Assembly: GCA_039621445.1 (NCBI GenBank)
Contig: CP154956.1
Coordinates: 91,669,934-91,733,933, forward strand
Reading direction: 5' to 3'
Source of the DNA: Euglena gracilis
Taxonomy: Eukaryota > Euglenida > Euglenophyceae > Euglenales
DNA: 64,000 nucleotides
Part shown: positions 1-9,309 of the stretch, piece after piece
Layout of the letters: the number at the start of each line of letters is the position of its first letter
Position numbering within the stretch: the first letter of the stretch is position 1
Made by a program: the position numbers and the translations under genes
The notes under the pieces: generated by a model
Databases searched by the model: none
What the model was told of the DNA's origin: nothing
Seen by the model: only the letters and a program-made list of their open reading frames with translations

Positions 1-2
1 TC

Positions 3-149
3 CCTAAAATAAAAGAAACGACTGCACAAAAGGTGGAAGACATTGAGGGAAGTACTTGGGTTTGGTTCACGGAACGAGGGCTGATGCGGCGTGCACTTTA
101 TGCTTGTCTACACCAAAAACTTGACAATGCCAATGGTAATGCCAAATAG
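3..149 (+). other. possible C-terminal coding fragment at window edge
   Basis: An open frame of 48 codons runs in from the window start and ends at TAG (147..149). Its composition is protein-like (EDIEGSTWVWFTERG near the middle), with acidic, basic and aromatic residues mixed and no low-complexity bias. No start is visible and I do not recognise the family. It could be the end of a host exon or of a transposon ORF lying left of the window, or simply a chance frame. Confidence 0.2.
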
Positions 150-966
150 CCAAAAAAACAGATAATCCACGATAACGTGATCCACAAATTCAATTGGTAC
201 GATCAACAGATTCCAGTGGTGTGACCAAAAGACCCACCTGAGATTAGAAAGGGGGGAAGTAGGCACCAGCCTTTCCTACCGCGCTGATTGCGCGCTTTTC
301 TGGGTTATCTTCCCCACACCCATCCCAGGTATGCGCGCCCGGCTCCCAGCCGGGCGCTCACCACCACGCTCCCTAAGGCTTGGTGTATTCAACCCACCAG
401 GTCCATAACCCATTGCGCGAACGCAAAATTTGGAGTTGCGTGGCCTTGCGTCCCTTCCCACACCCATTGCCGCTTTTAGCGTATAAAAATTGTCCCTTGC
501 CTCAAAAAATGGTAAATGAGTCCAAGCGGCGCCTTGGGCGTCTAAGGGAAGCATTGGGTAAAGGACCAAACTGATGCCAGAGAGAGAGGGGGGGCGTCCG
601 TCTTGCGCTCCCCCTAAAAAAAACCAAAAATACGCTTTGCCGACCAATCAAAACATGACCTCCGCCCTTCACATTGGGGGGGGGGACTTTGTCGACTCCG
701 CACAAGTCAAACCGCGGGCTTAGCCTTCCCCCCCACCAAAAATCCACTCCTTTCCCTCACAAGCGGTCGAGGGGCTTCATCACCCGGGTTATTTCCCTTT
801 TTACCGACCGCTCGGCACGGCCGGCGCCCCGAAGGGCAAAAATACACCTCCGGTCCCAACACGGTTTTATACGGCGCAGGGGCTCGATTGTTTTGTACTG
901 TTTTAAACGAGTGTTTTAAAACGACTTGTTTTAAACACGCACAACCCTGGGTGGGGGGTCAAAAAA
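150..966. other. no gene seen; degenerate spacer
   Basis: No convincing coding region. The stretch holds scattered G and C homopolymer runs and short AAAACGAG/TTTTAAA motifs around 900..935. Short open frames here have no recognisable domain and disagree between strands. Confidence 0.4.
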
Positions 967-1863
967 TCAATGTTTTCAAAATTTGTCGAAAATGATGCAA
1001 AATCAAAGGAAACGTCCGAAGGCCTAAATTGAAGCCCTTGGAACGCTCTATGTACTGGGATTTTGGTATCCCCGCAACTCACCGCCTAGCCCAAGATACC
1101 AACCCCCCCCCCTCTATTTGGCCGGCCTCCGGGCGGCCCTGACCGCCCTTCTGGCCAATTAGGGGGGGGGGACAATTTGGGGGGGGGGGTCGCTGAGCTC
1201 TTATCCCTTTATGGGTAAGAGCGAAGCTTACCACTGGGGGAAAACCCCCCCGAACCCCCCTCCCCCCCCCCTCGGGGCCACCTCGGGAACCGGCGGATTA
1301 TCACCATGATCCCGGCCCCGTTCCCGAATTTTTTTTTTTCAGTCACGAGCGACTGGATTCCTAGTTTCCGAAACATCTGGGTTTGACCCCCAACTCCCCG
1401 CCAGGCCCGAGTTATTCACGCGCGAAGGGGTCCAAACTGGGTAGGATTCACCAACCCCCCCCCCCTGGATAAGCCCCCCCTCCTTTGGACGGCCAAAAAA
1501 TGTCAATTTTCAAAATATCTCCAAAATGAAGCAAAATCAAAGGAAATGTCCGCAGACCTAATTTGAATCCCTTGGAACGCCTCATCCACCGGTATTTTGA
1601 TTTCCCCGCAACGCCCCGTCTAGCCCGAGATACGGCCGTTTTCGGTGCAGCTGGCCGTTTTGTACACTTTTCCCTCTGTTCGACTTGGCCGTTTTCGGGG
1701 GGTTGGGGGTCAAAAATTCGATGTTTTCAAAATTTCTCGAAAATGATGCAAAATCAAAGGAAATGTCCAGAGACCTAAATTGAAGTCCTTGGAACGCTCT
1801 ATGTACTGTGATTTTGGTTTCATCGCAGCTCACCGCCTAGCCCGAGATACGGCCGTTTTTCGG
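967..1863 (+). repeat. three diverged copies of a ~145-bp repeat
   Basis: Copies lie at about 967..1100, 1503..1645 and 1718..1863. Each carries, in order, TTTTCAAAAT, ATGATGCAAAATCAAAGGAAA (with changes), a CCTTGGAACGC block and CGCCTAGCCCGAGATACGGC. Copies 2 and 3 are close together; copy 1 is separated by a G/C-run region. The unit is not coding. It runs directly into the ~160-bp satellite, so the two may be parts of one larger repeat. Confidence 0.7.
1103..1171. repeat. poly-C/poly-G bounded hairpin, copy 1
   Basis: A C-run followed by TATTTGGCC is answered about 45 bases later by GGCCAATTA and a G-run, giving an imperfect inverted repeat with a GC-rich loop. Similar structures occur at 34126..34174, 44817..44883 and 45281..45347. 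Confidence 0.5.
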
Positions 1864-2165
1864 CCATTTTTGGCCATTTTGTACACTTTTTCCACTGTAA
1901 AGTCGAAAAAAATCGAATTTTTTTTGCCCAAAAAGATGTTTTTTGGCCTCCCGGACCCGGAAAAACTGTTTTTGAGCCGAAAATGAGCGTTTTTCGACCC
2001 GCCAGCGCCCCGTTCTGGGCCGCCAACGCATTGACTTCGGGCCAAAACCGGGTCAAAATAGTCGAAAAAAATTGAAAAATTTTTTTTTGCCCGAAACGAT
2101 GTTTTTTGGCCTCCTGGACCCGGAAAAGTGGTTTTCGAGCCGAAAATGGGCGTTTTTCGACCATA
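1864..2165 (+). repeat. ~160-bp satellite, left block (about two units)
   Basis: Two head-to-tail units with landmarks GCCCRAAAMGATGTTTTTTGGCC (spacing about 161 bases), GACCCGGAAAAACTG, GAGCCGAAAATG and CGTTTTTCGACC. The same unit reappears right of A-left at 33567..33790 and 34195..34640. This shows that A-left and the minisatellite lie inside one satellite domain. A-rich runs give open frames rich in F, K and Q, which I treat as non-coding. Confidence 0.75.
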
Positions 2166-2786
2166 ATGGCCATCATGGCCCGTGATGGCCATGATGCGCC
2201 TCATGATCGGTGATGCCAATCATGGGTCATAATGTGCATGATGACCCATGATGACCATCATGGGCAATGATGGCCATCATGACCAACGATGGGCCATCAG
2301 GAAATGATGGCCATCAGGACCAATGATGGCCATCAGGACCAATGATGGCCATCATGACCAATGATGGCCATCATGACCCATGATGCCCATCATGACCAAT
2401 GATGGCCATCATGACCATTGATGGCCATCATGACACATGATGGCCATGACCCATGATGGCCATCATGACCCATGATGCCCATCAGGACCAATGATGGCCA
2501 TCATGACCAATGATAGCCATCATGACCAATGATGGCCATCAGGACCAAAGATGGCCATCATGACCAATGATGGCCATCATGACCAATGATGGCCATCATG
2601 ACCAATGATGGCCATCATGACCAATGATGGCCATCATGACCAATGATGGCCATCAGGACCAATGATGGCCATCAGGACCAAAGATGGCCATCAGGACCAA
2701 TGATGGCCATCATGACCAATGATGGCCATCATGACCAATGATGGCCATCATGACCAATGATGGCCATCAGGACCAATGATGGCCAT
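2166..2786. repeat. 19-bp palindromic minisatellite, main array
   Basis: Tandem units of 19 bases, each the perfect palindrome ATGATGGCCATCAT plus the spacer GACCA. Variants have AGG for ATG (CATCAGGACCA), so some units lose the outer palindrome bases. The array is irregular at its left end. It continues at 3118..3333 after a 320-bp interruption and again at 33462..33572 on the other side of A-left. Confidence 0.9.
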
Positions 2787-2791
2787 CCCAC

Positions 2792-3111
2792 CCTTATAGC
2801 CACTTAGCCCAGCCAAATCCAGCAAGTACCTTTGAAATTGCCTTGGGGCGCTCCTGGTAGGCCAATTCCTTGAGGTTTTCTTTGATCTCCTTGAAGTTAT
2901 TTTCTCCTTTTGCAGTTTCCTTTGGTTTCTTTGAAATCTTCGAATTTGATTGAATTGACAATTGAACTTGAACAATTGAATTCCAATGCACAAATCAGAT
3001 TGAATCCATGGAAACAAGGGAGCCTGCGGAATGCAAATACAAAAAAGGGGTGGTCAGGTGGTAGCGGTGGGTTCCGCTACTTTGTGTGCGCATGCGCTCA
3101 GGCCGCCGCCG
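2792..3111. mobile_element. unique ~320-bp insertion within the minisatellite
   Basis: A non-repetitive segment interrupts the minisatellite. Both junctions show CCCAC (2787..2791 and 3112..3116), which may be a 5-bp target duplication. It contains the AATTG-rich stretch GAATTGACAATTGAACTTG, reminiscent of the AATTG-rich part of element B's LTR, but no terminal repeats or coding potential are seen. It may be a small non-autonomous element or a solo fragment. The nature of the element is uncertain. Confidence 0.35.
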
Positions 3112-3117
3112 CCCACA

Positions 3118-3333
3118 CATGACCAATGATGGCCATCATGACCCATGATGCCCATCAGGACCCATGATGGCCATCAGGACCATTGATGGCCATCAGGACC
3201 CATGATGGCCATCAGGACCAATGATGGCCATCAGGACCAATGATGGCCATCAGGACCAATGATGGCCATCACGACCAATGATGCCCATCATGACCAATGA
3301 TGGCCATCACGACCAATGATGGCCATCATGGAG
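3118..3333. repeat. 19-bp palindromic minisatellite, second array
   Basis: Continuation of the ATGATGGCCATCAT/GACCA array after the 320-bp interruption. It ends abruptly at the 3' LTR of A-left. Confidence 0.9.
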
Positions 3334-3763
3334 TGTACGTCCCGCCCCGGATTTTCTACTTATGCTTTCCTCCCGAAAAGCCCGTGGGGGGAGTAACAAT
3401 AAAATTTGCTTCCCTTTTCCCCTTTTGAATGCAAAGCACACAAGCAGAAGAATTGGTGGGACCGCATTCCCTTATATGAAAGTGACTTTTGCTCTTTCGA
3501 GCTTTGTAAAAGAAAGAAATAAAACTTGTATTCAAATGGGACTTCGCCCTCAGTATTCTAAAAGAGAATTGCAAAGCACCAAACCCAATAACCTTGAATT
3601 AGGAACCAGTTACTTTCGCTAAGCTTTCGCTAGCTCTGAGATTCTCTCTTTGTCTTATAGTTTAACCATGCCACTGTGTACAGCCCGGCCGCAGCCAGCT
3701 TGCAGGCCGTAGCCCATTATATCTGGTACACAGTGCCATGGCAGAATGGCTGCCTGGTACACA
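3334..3763 (-). repeat. A-left 3' LTR (430 bp)
   Basis: Nearly identical to 33033..33461 and to 48301..48730. Coding-strand ends are TG and CA. It differs from the A-left 5' LTR at about eight positions by eye (roughly 2 percent), so the insertion is not recent. It contains the same CATATAAG TATA-like motif as the 5' LTR. On the outer side the two bases CT that normally separate LTR and PBS are also present (3332..3333). Confidence 0.93.
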
Positions 3764-4092
3764 TCCCCCTCCCAGGGCTCTGCCCGATTTCCCTTCTGGA
3801 CCAGGCCAGTCGGGATGCCAGGCACAGTCCCAGGTTCAGGGAGACAGTACCAGGATACCATGGTCTGGTTCCCAATTACGGTTACCGTGTTTGGAGCACA
3901 AAGCGCAAAAGAATTCTGGCGCGCATGCTGTGCTTCGTGTGTCTTCTTACTTGACACCGTAGTGTCTTTGTGGTCTTGAATCTTCGCGATCAACGTGTTA
4001 TCCAGCAAACTTAAGGCGATTCCGCCATTGTGTCTTGAAACGGTGTTGAACGCGATGATGAAGTGCGTATTCACGCTCGAGACTTCGCTCAT
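3655..4092 (-). CDS. possible small ORF5 between ORF4 and the 3' LTR
   Basis: A 145-codon frame opens with ATG at 4092, 54 bases after the ORF4 stop, and ends inside the 3' LTR, passing through the PPT. The N-terminal ~95 residues come from unique element sequence (SEVSSVNTHFIIAFNTVSR near the start) and the rest is translated PPT and LTR. No domain is recognised. It could be a genuine accessory peptide or just an open stretch of 3' untranslated region. A-right is cut off before this point, so no comparison is possible in the window. Confidence 0.3.
   Translation of the reverse strand: MSEVSSVNTHFIIAFNTVSRHNGGIALSLLDNTLIAKIQDHKDTTVSSKKTHEAQHARQNSFALCAPNTVTVIGNQTMVSWYCLPEPGTVPGIPTGLVQKGNRAEPWEGDVYQAAILPWHCVPDIMGYGLQAGCGRAVHSGMVKL
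3764..3774 (-). other. A-left polypurine tract
   Basis: The coding strand reads GGGAGGGGGA immediately before the TGTGTACC start of the 3' LTR, the expected place and composition for the plus-strand primer of an LTR element. Confidence 0.75.
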
Positions 4093-4146
4093 TATGCGGG
4101 ACTACGCCCATCTCAGCCGTAGCTGATTGTAGGAGACAGGAAACCC

Positions 4147-7100
4147 TCAACGTTTGCGGGTTTCCTTAAAGTACTCACCCATGTGTGGGTCTTGTACCAA
4201 GGTCATTTCGGTTGGACGTAGGTCTAGGGTATCCTTGTCAGGATCATCCATGTTGATCCGTGGGATAACCCAACTTTTGACTTCTTGTATTTCCTTGGGC
4301 AGTTCGGTTTTGAGCATTTCAGCTCGCTTGTGGAGGTACATCTGCAAGTTTTCCCAGAAAACTCTTGGAAAAGTTGCAGGCCATATGTAATAGTTCCATC
4401 TTGGATGGTTTGCTGGTACCTGTGGTGGCATTCCAGGCAGAGCGTTGAAATTAACGTTATGCGCGCAGGATGCACAGGCACAGCGGGTTATGTGTGGTTT
4501 CAGAATGGTTCCAACCCATTCTGAGTAATGTTCGTAACCATGTCGTTCAGGTGGATAGTCGGGCAATAACCATCGTTGTGTGGTTTCAGAAACCGTTGAA
4601 GGCTTTGTAAAGAGTGGGTAAATGACTCGTTTCCAGTCATCATCATTGAAGAGTAAGGGCAATCGCTCTTTTGTACATTCCACAGCAAGTCTGATTCCGC
4701 CGGAATCAGTTTGGAAGTCATAGGCGATTCCGCCGCGGTCAAAAGCCTCAGCTTTCTTGAAGCTTTTGTGTTGGTACATTTGTCGTTTTGTTTTGTAAAA
4801 ATTAAGGAAATCTTCCAGAACGTCCTCGCTTCCGGGTACGATCTTGAGATTTCCGCCATCTGCGGGCAAATATATGTCTGCCCGTAGGCAGTTGACACAT
4901 AAAACTGGTACGTCACGGTCTCTGTCCTCTTCCGACCACCGGAAGTTGTTCAGTTTTCTCCAGACAAGGATGCAATCACCGCAAATCAAAGCGGCTGTAT
5001 TTGGAACGAATTCGTTGTGGTGAAAATTTTTCCGTTTGTTGTCCGCATAACAGACATGCACAGCTGGCATGCTGTTACGAATGTTGTGACAAACAGTACA
5101 GAGCCACGTTGTTTGACCATTCGGCCTATTGTCAAACAGGAATGTTTCCCCAAGGTATTGGGCAAACACTCTTGGTGATCTGGCATTGTAGAATCGCCAA
5201 AAATGGCGAACATAGTAGTTGTACTTCTGTTCGTTGAAGAACAGTGGTTCAATCCACTTGTTCAACAAAATTCTGCGTTCGCGGGCAGATTGTATCATGG
5301 CAATGCGTTCTTCGACGCTTGGCAGGTTGGAGATAATGTCTTCTTGCCAAAGGGTGGCATTATCGTCCACCGGCATGTTTTCCTCTTGCGAGGTCTCAGA
5401 CGTTGTATCTTGTCGAGTTCTACCTCGGAGGGTAGAAGTGACCCGGCTTCTCCCGGCCACTTCGGTATATGTCGGTGCTGGTGAGGTAACAGCTGGGGTC
5501 TTCGCCCGCTTTCCTGATTTGCTACCACTCCCAGGTGGAGGTGGTTTTGGTTCGTTATGTCGTTCAGCAGGTTTGCACGGTTCTGCAGGCTGTGGTTTAG
5601 CCTTAGTCTTACTGCCTTTCTCTTTCCGCTGTGGCGGAAGGGGGCGTTCTGCAGGCGACTTTGGAGCAGGTTTGACCGTTGGTGTGGTGGTAGGTGGTAC
5701 GTCAGGAGCCGTCGGTACCACCTGTTCAGGTGTGTGTACCACTACGGGTGTTGTGTCATGTGGTGGCGTTTGTTCGACCGTAGTCGATTCAGTTGTTGTC
5801 ACCACTTCGGGTGTTTGGACATCAGGAGTAGAGCTGGCCGCGTCTGCTGCCAGTGCTGTGGTGGAAGCCGTAGCTTCTTGTGTTGGTTTCTCGCCAAGTC
5901 CCGTGTCACGGGGACTTCGCGTTGAAGAAGAAGACCTCGATCGCACCATTGCAACCATCGAGGCTACGCCACTTCGGACGCTTCCGAGGACGCGTTCTGC
6001 AGCGCGTCCAACTTGTGGTGGTATGAGTATAAAGTCGTCTGGGTCTTGGTATCTGTCGATACCTTCTCGTTGTTGTCTTGCAATCAGTTCGCGAAATGCG
6101 ATTATCTCAGCATCAGTTACTTCGTGTGTAGCTTCCGCATGTGCGGAAGTAGGTGGAACCCCTTCTGTCGAAGGCGCTGCGGCCGTTGTGGAGTCTGCAG
6201 GCACTTCGGCCATTGTAAATTCTGCAGGCGCGTCAGGTTCCGCGTCTGGCAATGGTGTTTGTGAACGTGTTTGAGCAGGTGTTGTAGTTGGCACTTCGGC
6301 CCTTAGAGCATGTTGTACGCCGGTATCTTCCGGTTCAGACTCCACAGATGCGGAGGAGACAGAACGTGTACTGTGTTCATTGTCTGTCCGTTCTTCCATT
6401 TCCTCATCGCTGGATGTCCCAGAAGGGGAAACGGAGGAAGAGTCTGAAGAGTGTACGGGAGTGTGTTCCACAGACATTGTAGGTGTAGGTGGAGGTTGTG
6501 GCAAACGTTCTTCCGAACGTTTGGTTGCAGGCTTCGCTGCTGCTTTGGCTGTTGTTGTAGATGATGCAGCCGTTGGAGGTTGTTCAACTGCAGACTGCGC
6601 TGCTACGGACTCCGCCGGCTGAGGTTCAGGGAGTTTTATACGTGGTCGCAGACGGAAATTTTGCCATCCGACAAATTTGTTTCCTCCCAATCCGCGAGGA
6701 AGCCAGTCCAGTATTGGGATGGCCAACCCATCCTTATTTGTACGTCTGCCTTTGAAAAATGGGGCAAAGTCCTCCCTTCGGAGGGTTTCGCCAAACAGGC
6801 GTTTAATGTACTTCCGTTTTCCATCTTCGTCCCATTCAGGCCGAAGAGGGAGGTATTCTTGTGGGAGTTGTTGTTTTGGGTTGAATAAATTGTAGATTTC
6901 CAGAGCATAGGACACCCATCCTCTCCATTGGAACGTCTGCGTGTGCAGAAGCATTTGTCGGTGGTTTCGTCTGGCGTATCCGATTTCCCTGACTTCGAGG
7001 GGATTGTGGCAGATGTGTCCAAGTAGTCTTCGTTGTTGTTGGGCCTCCGACCATTCGCGTTGGTGGGGCTGCGCCATTTGTGCGTTTGGGCGGTCGGTTG

Positions 7101-9291
7101 TCCGACCGCGCACGCCAAAGCCCCAGAAGTCCACGGGGAACTTGTGGTGGCAGTGGGTGCACCAAAGCACGAATTTTTGTGGGTATGTCAGGTCGATTCC
7201 GACCACTTGGAAGTGGGGGCCGTAGTGTTCGTTGAGGAAGATTTGGTAGTTGTAACAGAACGTTTCGTGTGTCACCAATTGTATATCCTTTGGAAGTGGG
7301 AATACTTCCCATTGTATGCCTTGTGGTCCGATTTCTCGGATATTGTCAAACATTGTCTTCAGTGCGTCAAGGGATGATTCCCATCCGTACTGTAGCTTTG
7401 GATGTGGCAAGTAGTGCGCTTTGCTGGCGGGCATTGCAAATGAACCGAAGTTCAAGCAATGAAATCCGAGCCAGAAAAGTAGTTGCCAGAAACCCGGCAA
7501 ATTGTCAATGCAATCCTGGCTTTCGTAACAGGAAATTGTACCGTCGAAGAAAAAGCCACGGGCTTTTTCCTTGTGGAGTTTGACCATGTTGTGATGTACT
7601 TCAGGAGCAACAACCCAGGGGTGTTGTTCCTCGTAATATTCGCGCATAATTGTGTCACATCCGTCTGAGATCCAGAACAGATGGTCAATCATAAATTGTA
7701 CGTCCAGGTCGTAACCTGGTTGTGAGCCTTCGCTCTTTCCTTTGCCTTTCTGGCCTTTCTGTCCTTTTGCGACTTCGCGCTCTTGTTCGTTCCAACGGTA
7801 TGCACCGTCTTTTCGGTATGCTCGTGTTTTTCTCCACATTGTAACCGTTACACCTGCGGTGTAGTGTCCAGCGATGTCATCAGAGGGTTTGTCTGGTCGC
7901 ATTTGGTGATAGATTTCTTGTAAGGAACGTTGAACGTTGGACGGGATCGGCAGGTCATCATTGTCCTGACGATCACGTTGCGCCTGCGCGCTTTGTGGAT
8001 CGTCGTCCAAACGACGACGTTGTGTGTCTGGCGTTGGACGTGTTTGTGGTGGTGTTGCAAACTCCGGTCCACGCGGACGTTTACGCGCGTCAACGTTGTA
8101 TTGTTTTGCTGGGGCCGTCAAATGTTGTAGAGCTTCCTTGTAAGTGGCGCGTTGTGCTGGCGACTCAAACCTGGGCTGACCCGAGAAAGGTTGTCCCGGT
8201 TCAACAGGTGGTTGTGTCTGTCCAGCCGAAGCCGGTTGTGAAGGTGTTGTGACAGGAGGTGGTCGAACAGGAATTGTAGATTGTGCGGGTACTTTCGCAC
8301 TTGCCGACTGCGCGGCTTGAGCAGGGGGTCCTGTTCTTTGTAGAGGTACAGGTTGGTTTGAACCTGCTGTTGATGCGGCAGGCGGTTTAGATGTTGATTG
8401 TGCAGTCGAAACTGCTTGTACCGTTTTTGTATGTGGTGCCGGAGTAGGTTGAGCTACTGGCGGCACAAGATTCGTCGCCGAAGCGAGTTGTTCCATTGGA
8501 CCAGGTGGATGTGGTGGTGCATTCACACGCAAAACTTCGGGTAATGCCCAGGTGGGTATACCCATAATTTTTGAATTTGGACCAATGCCATCCATTATCA
8601 CTCCTTTCACGTTGATGGCTCCCAAATGGGATCCAAGTTCGTAAATTTTGTCAAGGGGAAGATATTGTTCTCCTTTGGATGTGTAAGCGAAATCCGCAGA
8701 TTGTGGTACTCGTTCATAGTGAATATTGTCCACTACGGGACGCAGGGGGTTTTCGCCGACAACTCGTATCGCTGTCGGTTCCGGCAGCGGTACGGCGGGG
8801 GTTGTCGGTGGTTGCGGTTGAGATTGTACCGATGGTTGAGTTTGTACGGGTTGTGGTGGTTGAGGGGCCGGTTGAGGTGGTTCGTCAGTTTCCATGGTAT
8901 ACTCCGGCTCTGGTTCTGCCGTTGTATACTCGTCATAAGGCTCTTCGGCCATCTCGTCGGTATAGTTTTCATCGTATGGCTCTTCGGCCTGCATAGCGTA
9001 TTGTGATGGCATACCAGCCTCCCAGTTCCGGGCAGGTGGCATGCGTGGGGGAGAGGAAGAACGTTGTTGTGGTAAGTATATTGGTTCTTGCATTTGTACA
9101 TCCCCTATCTCACTTTCTGTGAGTTCCGGAGTATAACGGCGCATGTGTTCCGCGTAAGCACCCACTGGGTGCACTCCGCGGAGCACAGGCGGGACCAGGA
9201 CTCCCAGGTCCCTGAGGGTTACGTTGTCTGGAAATCCGGATTCTCCGGGTTGGAAGAAGATTCTACCCGCTATCGTACTCTGGGACCACAT
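4147..9291 (-). CDS. ORF4 of element A: intact 1714-aa protein of unknown function with Cys clusters
   Basis: Starts at ATG 9291, in the same frame as ORF3 and just after its stop. Not a known family to me. Residues ~1-150 are acidic with repeated EEPYDE motifs. ~150-450 is a Pro/Gln/Thr-rich, probably disordered linker. ~450-910 is a compact conserved region rich in W, F, Y and H (FWQLLFWLGFH, FFFDGTISCYES) with a CxxC near 710 (WCTHCHHK). ~910-1340 is another Ser/Thr/Pro linker. ~1345-1714 is a second compact domain with CTVC (~1398), CGDC (~1435), CVNC (~1468) and CACASC (~1607), suggestive of zinc binding. Lys-rich GQKGQKGKGKSEG (~515) could be a nuclear signal. No signal peptide or membrane segment is visible, so it does not look like an envelope although it occupies the env position. 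A diverged, broken copy exists in A-right, so it belongs to the family. Confidence 0.85.
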   Translation of the reverse strand: MWSQSTIAGRIFFQPGESGFPDNVTLRDLGVLVPPVLRGVHPVGAYAEHMRRYTPELTESEIGDVQMQEPIYLPQQRSSSPPRMPPARNWEAGMPSQYAMQAEEPYDENYTDEMAEEPYDEYTTAEPEPEYTMETDEPPQPAPQPPQPVQTQPSVQSQPQPPTTPAVPLPEPTAIRVVGENPLRPVVDNIHYERVPQSADFAYTSKGEQYLPLDKIYELGSHLGAINVKGVIMDGIGPNSKIMGIPTWALPEVLRVNAPPHPPGPMEQLASATNLVPPVAQPTPAPHTKTVQAVSTAQSTSKPPAASTAGSNQPVPLQRTGPPAQAAQSASAKVPAQSTIPVRPPPVTTPSQPASAGQTQPPVEPGQPFSGQPRFESPAQRATYKEALQHLTAPAKQYNVDARKRPRGPEFATPPQTRPTPDTQRRRLDDDPQSAQAQRDRQDNDDLPIPSNVQRSLQEIYHQMRPDKPSDDIAGHYTAGVTVTMWRKTRAYRKDGAYRWNEQEREVAKGQKGQKGKGKSEGSQPGYDLDVQFMIDHLFWISDGCDTIMREYYEEQHPWVVAPEVHHNMVKLHKEKARGFFFDGTISCYESQDCIDNLPGFWQLLFWLGFHCLNFGSFAMPASKAHYLPHPKLQYGWESSLDALKTMFDNIREIGPQGIQWEVFPLPKDIQLVTHETFCYNYQIFLNEHYGPHFQVVGIDLTYPQKFVLWCTHCHHKFPVDFWGFGVRGRTTDRPNAQMAQPHQREWSEAQQQRRLLGHICHNPLEVREIGYARRNHRQMLLHTQTFQWRGWVSYALEIYNLFNPKQQLPQEYLPLRPEWDEDGKRKYIKRLFGETLRREDFAPFFKGRRTNKDGLAIPILDWLPRGLGGNKFVGWQNFRLRPRIKLPEPQPAESVAAQSAVEQPPTAASSTTTAKAAAKPATKRSEERLPQPPPTPTMSVEHTPVHSSDSSSVSPSGTSSDEEMEERTDNEHSTRSVSSASVESEPEDTGVQHALRAEVPTTTPAQTRSQTPLPDAEPDAPAEFTMAEVPADSTTAAAPSTEGVPPTSAHAEATHEVTDAEIIAFRELIARQQREGIDRYQDPDDFILIPPQVGRAAERVLGSVRSGVASMVAMVRSRSSSSTRSPRDTGLGEKPTQEATASTTALAADAASSTPDVQTPEVVTTTESTTVEQTPPHDTTPVVVHTPEQVVPTAPDVPPTTTPTVKPAPKSPAERPLPPQRKEKGSKTKAKPQPAEPCKPAERHNEPKPPPPGSGSKSGKRAKTPAVTSPAPTYTEVAGRSRVTSTLRGRTRQDTTSETSQEENMPVDDNATLWQEDIISNLPSVEERIAMIQSARERRILLNKWIEPLFFNEQKYNYYVRHFWRFYNARSPRVFAQYLGETFLFDNRPNGQTTWLCTVCHNIRNSMPAVHVCYADNKRKNFHHNEFVPNTAALICGDCILVWRKLNNFRWSEEDRDRDVPVLCVNCLRADIYLPADGGNLKIVPGSEDVLEDFLNFYKTKRQMYQHKSFKKAEAFDRGGIAYDFQTDSGGIRLAVECTKERLPLLFNDDDWKRVIYPLFTKPSTVSETTQRWLLPDYPPERHGYEHYSEWVGTILKPHITRCACASCAHNVNFNALPGMPPQVPANHPRWNYYIWPATFPRVFWENLQMYLHKRAEMLKTELPKEIQEVKSWVIPRINMDDPDKDTLDLRPTEMTLVQDPHMGEYFKETRKR

Positions 9292-9309
9292 GTCCCAGGT
9301 GGCGATAGG

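Noticed and set aside
2166-3333. Regular short repeats with short spacers, superficially CRISPR-like
   Set aside because: The spacer (GACCA) is itself repeated and only 5 bases long, there are no cas genes, and the context is eukaryotic satellite DNA. It is a minisatellite.
5219-6274. 351-codon plus-strand ORF rich in Gly, Val, Ser and Cys, with a matching one in A-right antisense (62079..63059)
   Set aside because: Exact antisense of the Ser/Thr/Pro/Ala linker of ORF4; the composition is explained by the opposite strand, and no domain is visible.
4147-9291. ORF4 as a retroviral-type envelope
   Set aside because: It occupies the env position, but no N-terminal hydrophobic signal, no membrane segment and no fusion-type hydrophobic stretch are visible; Cys pairs are CxxC-like rather than extracellular-disulphide-like.
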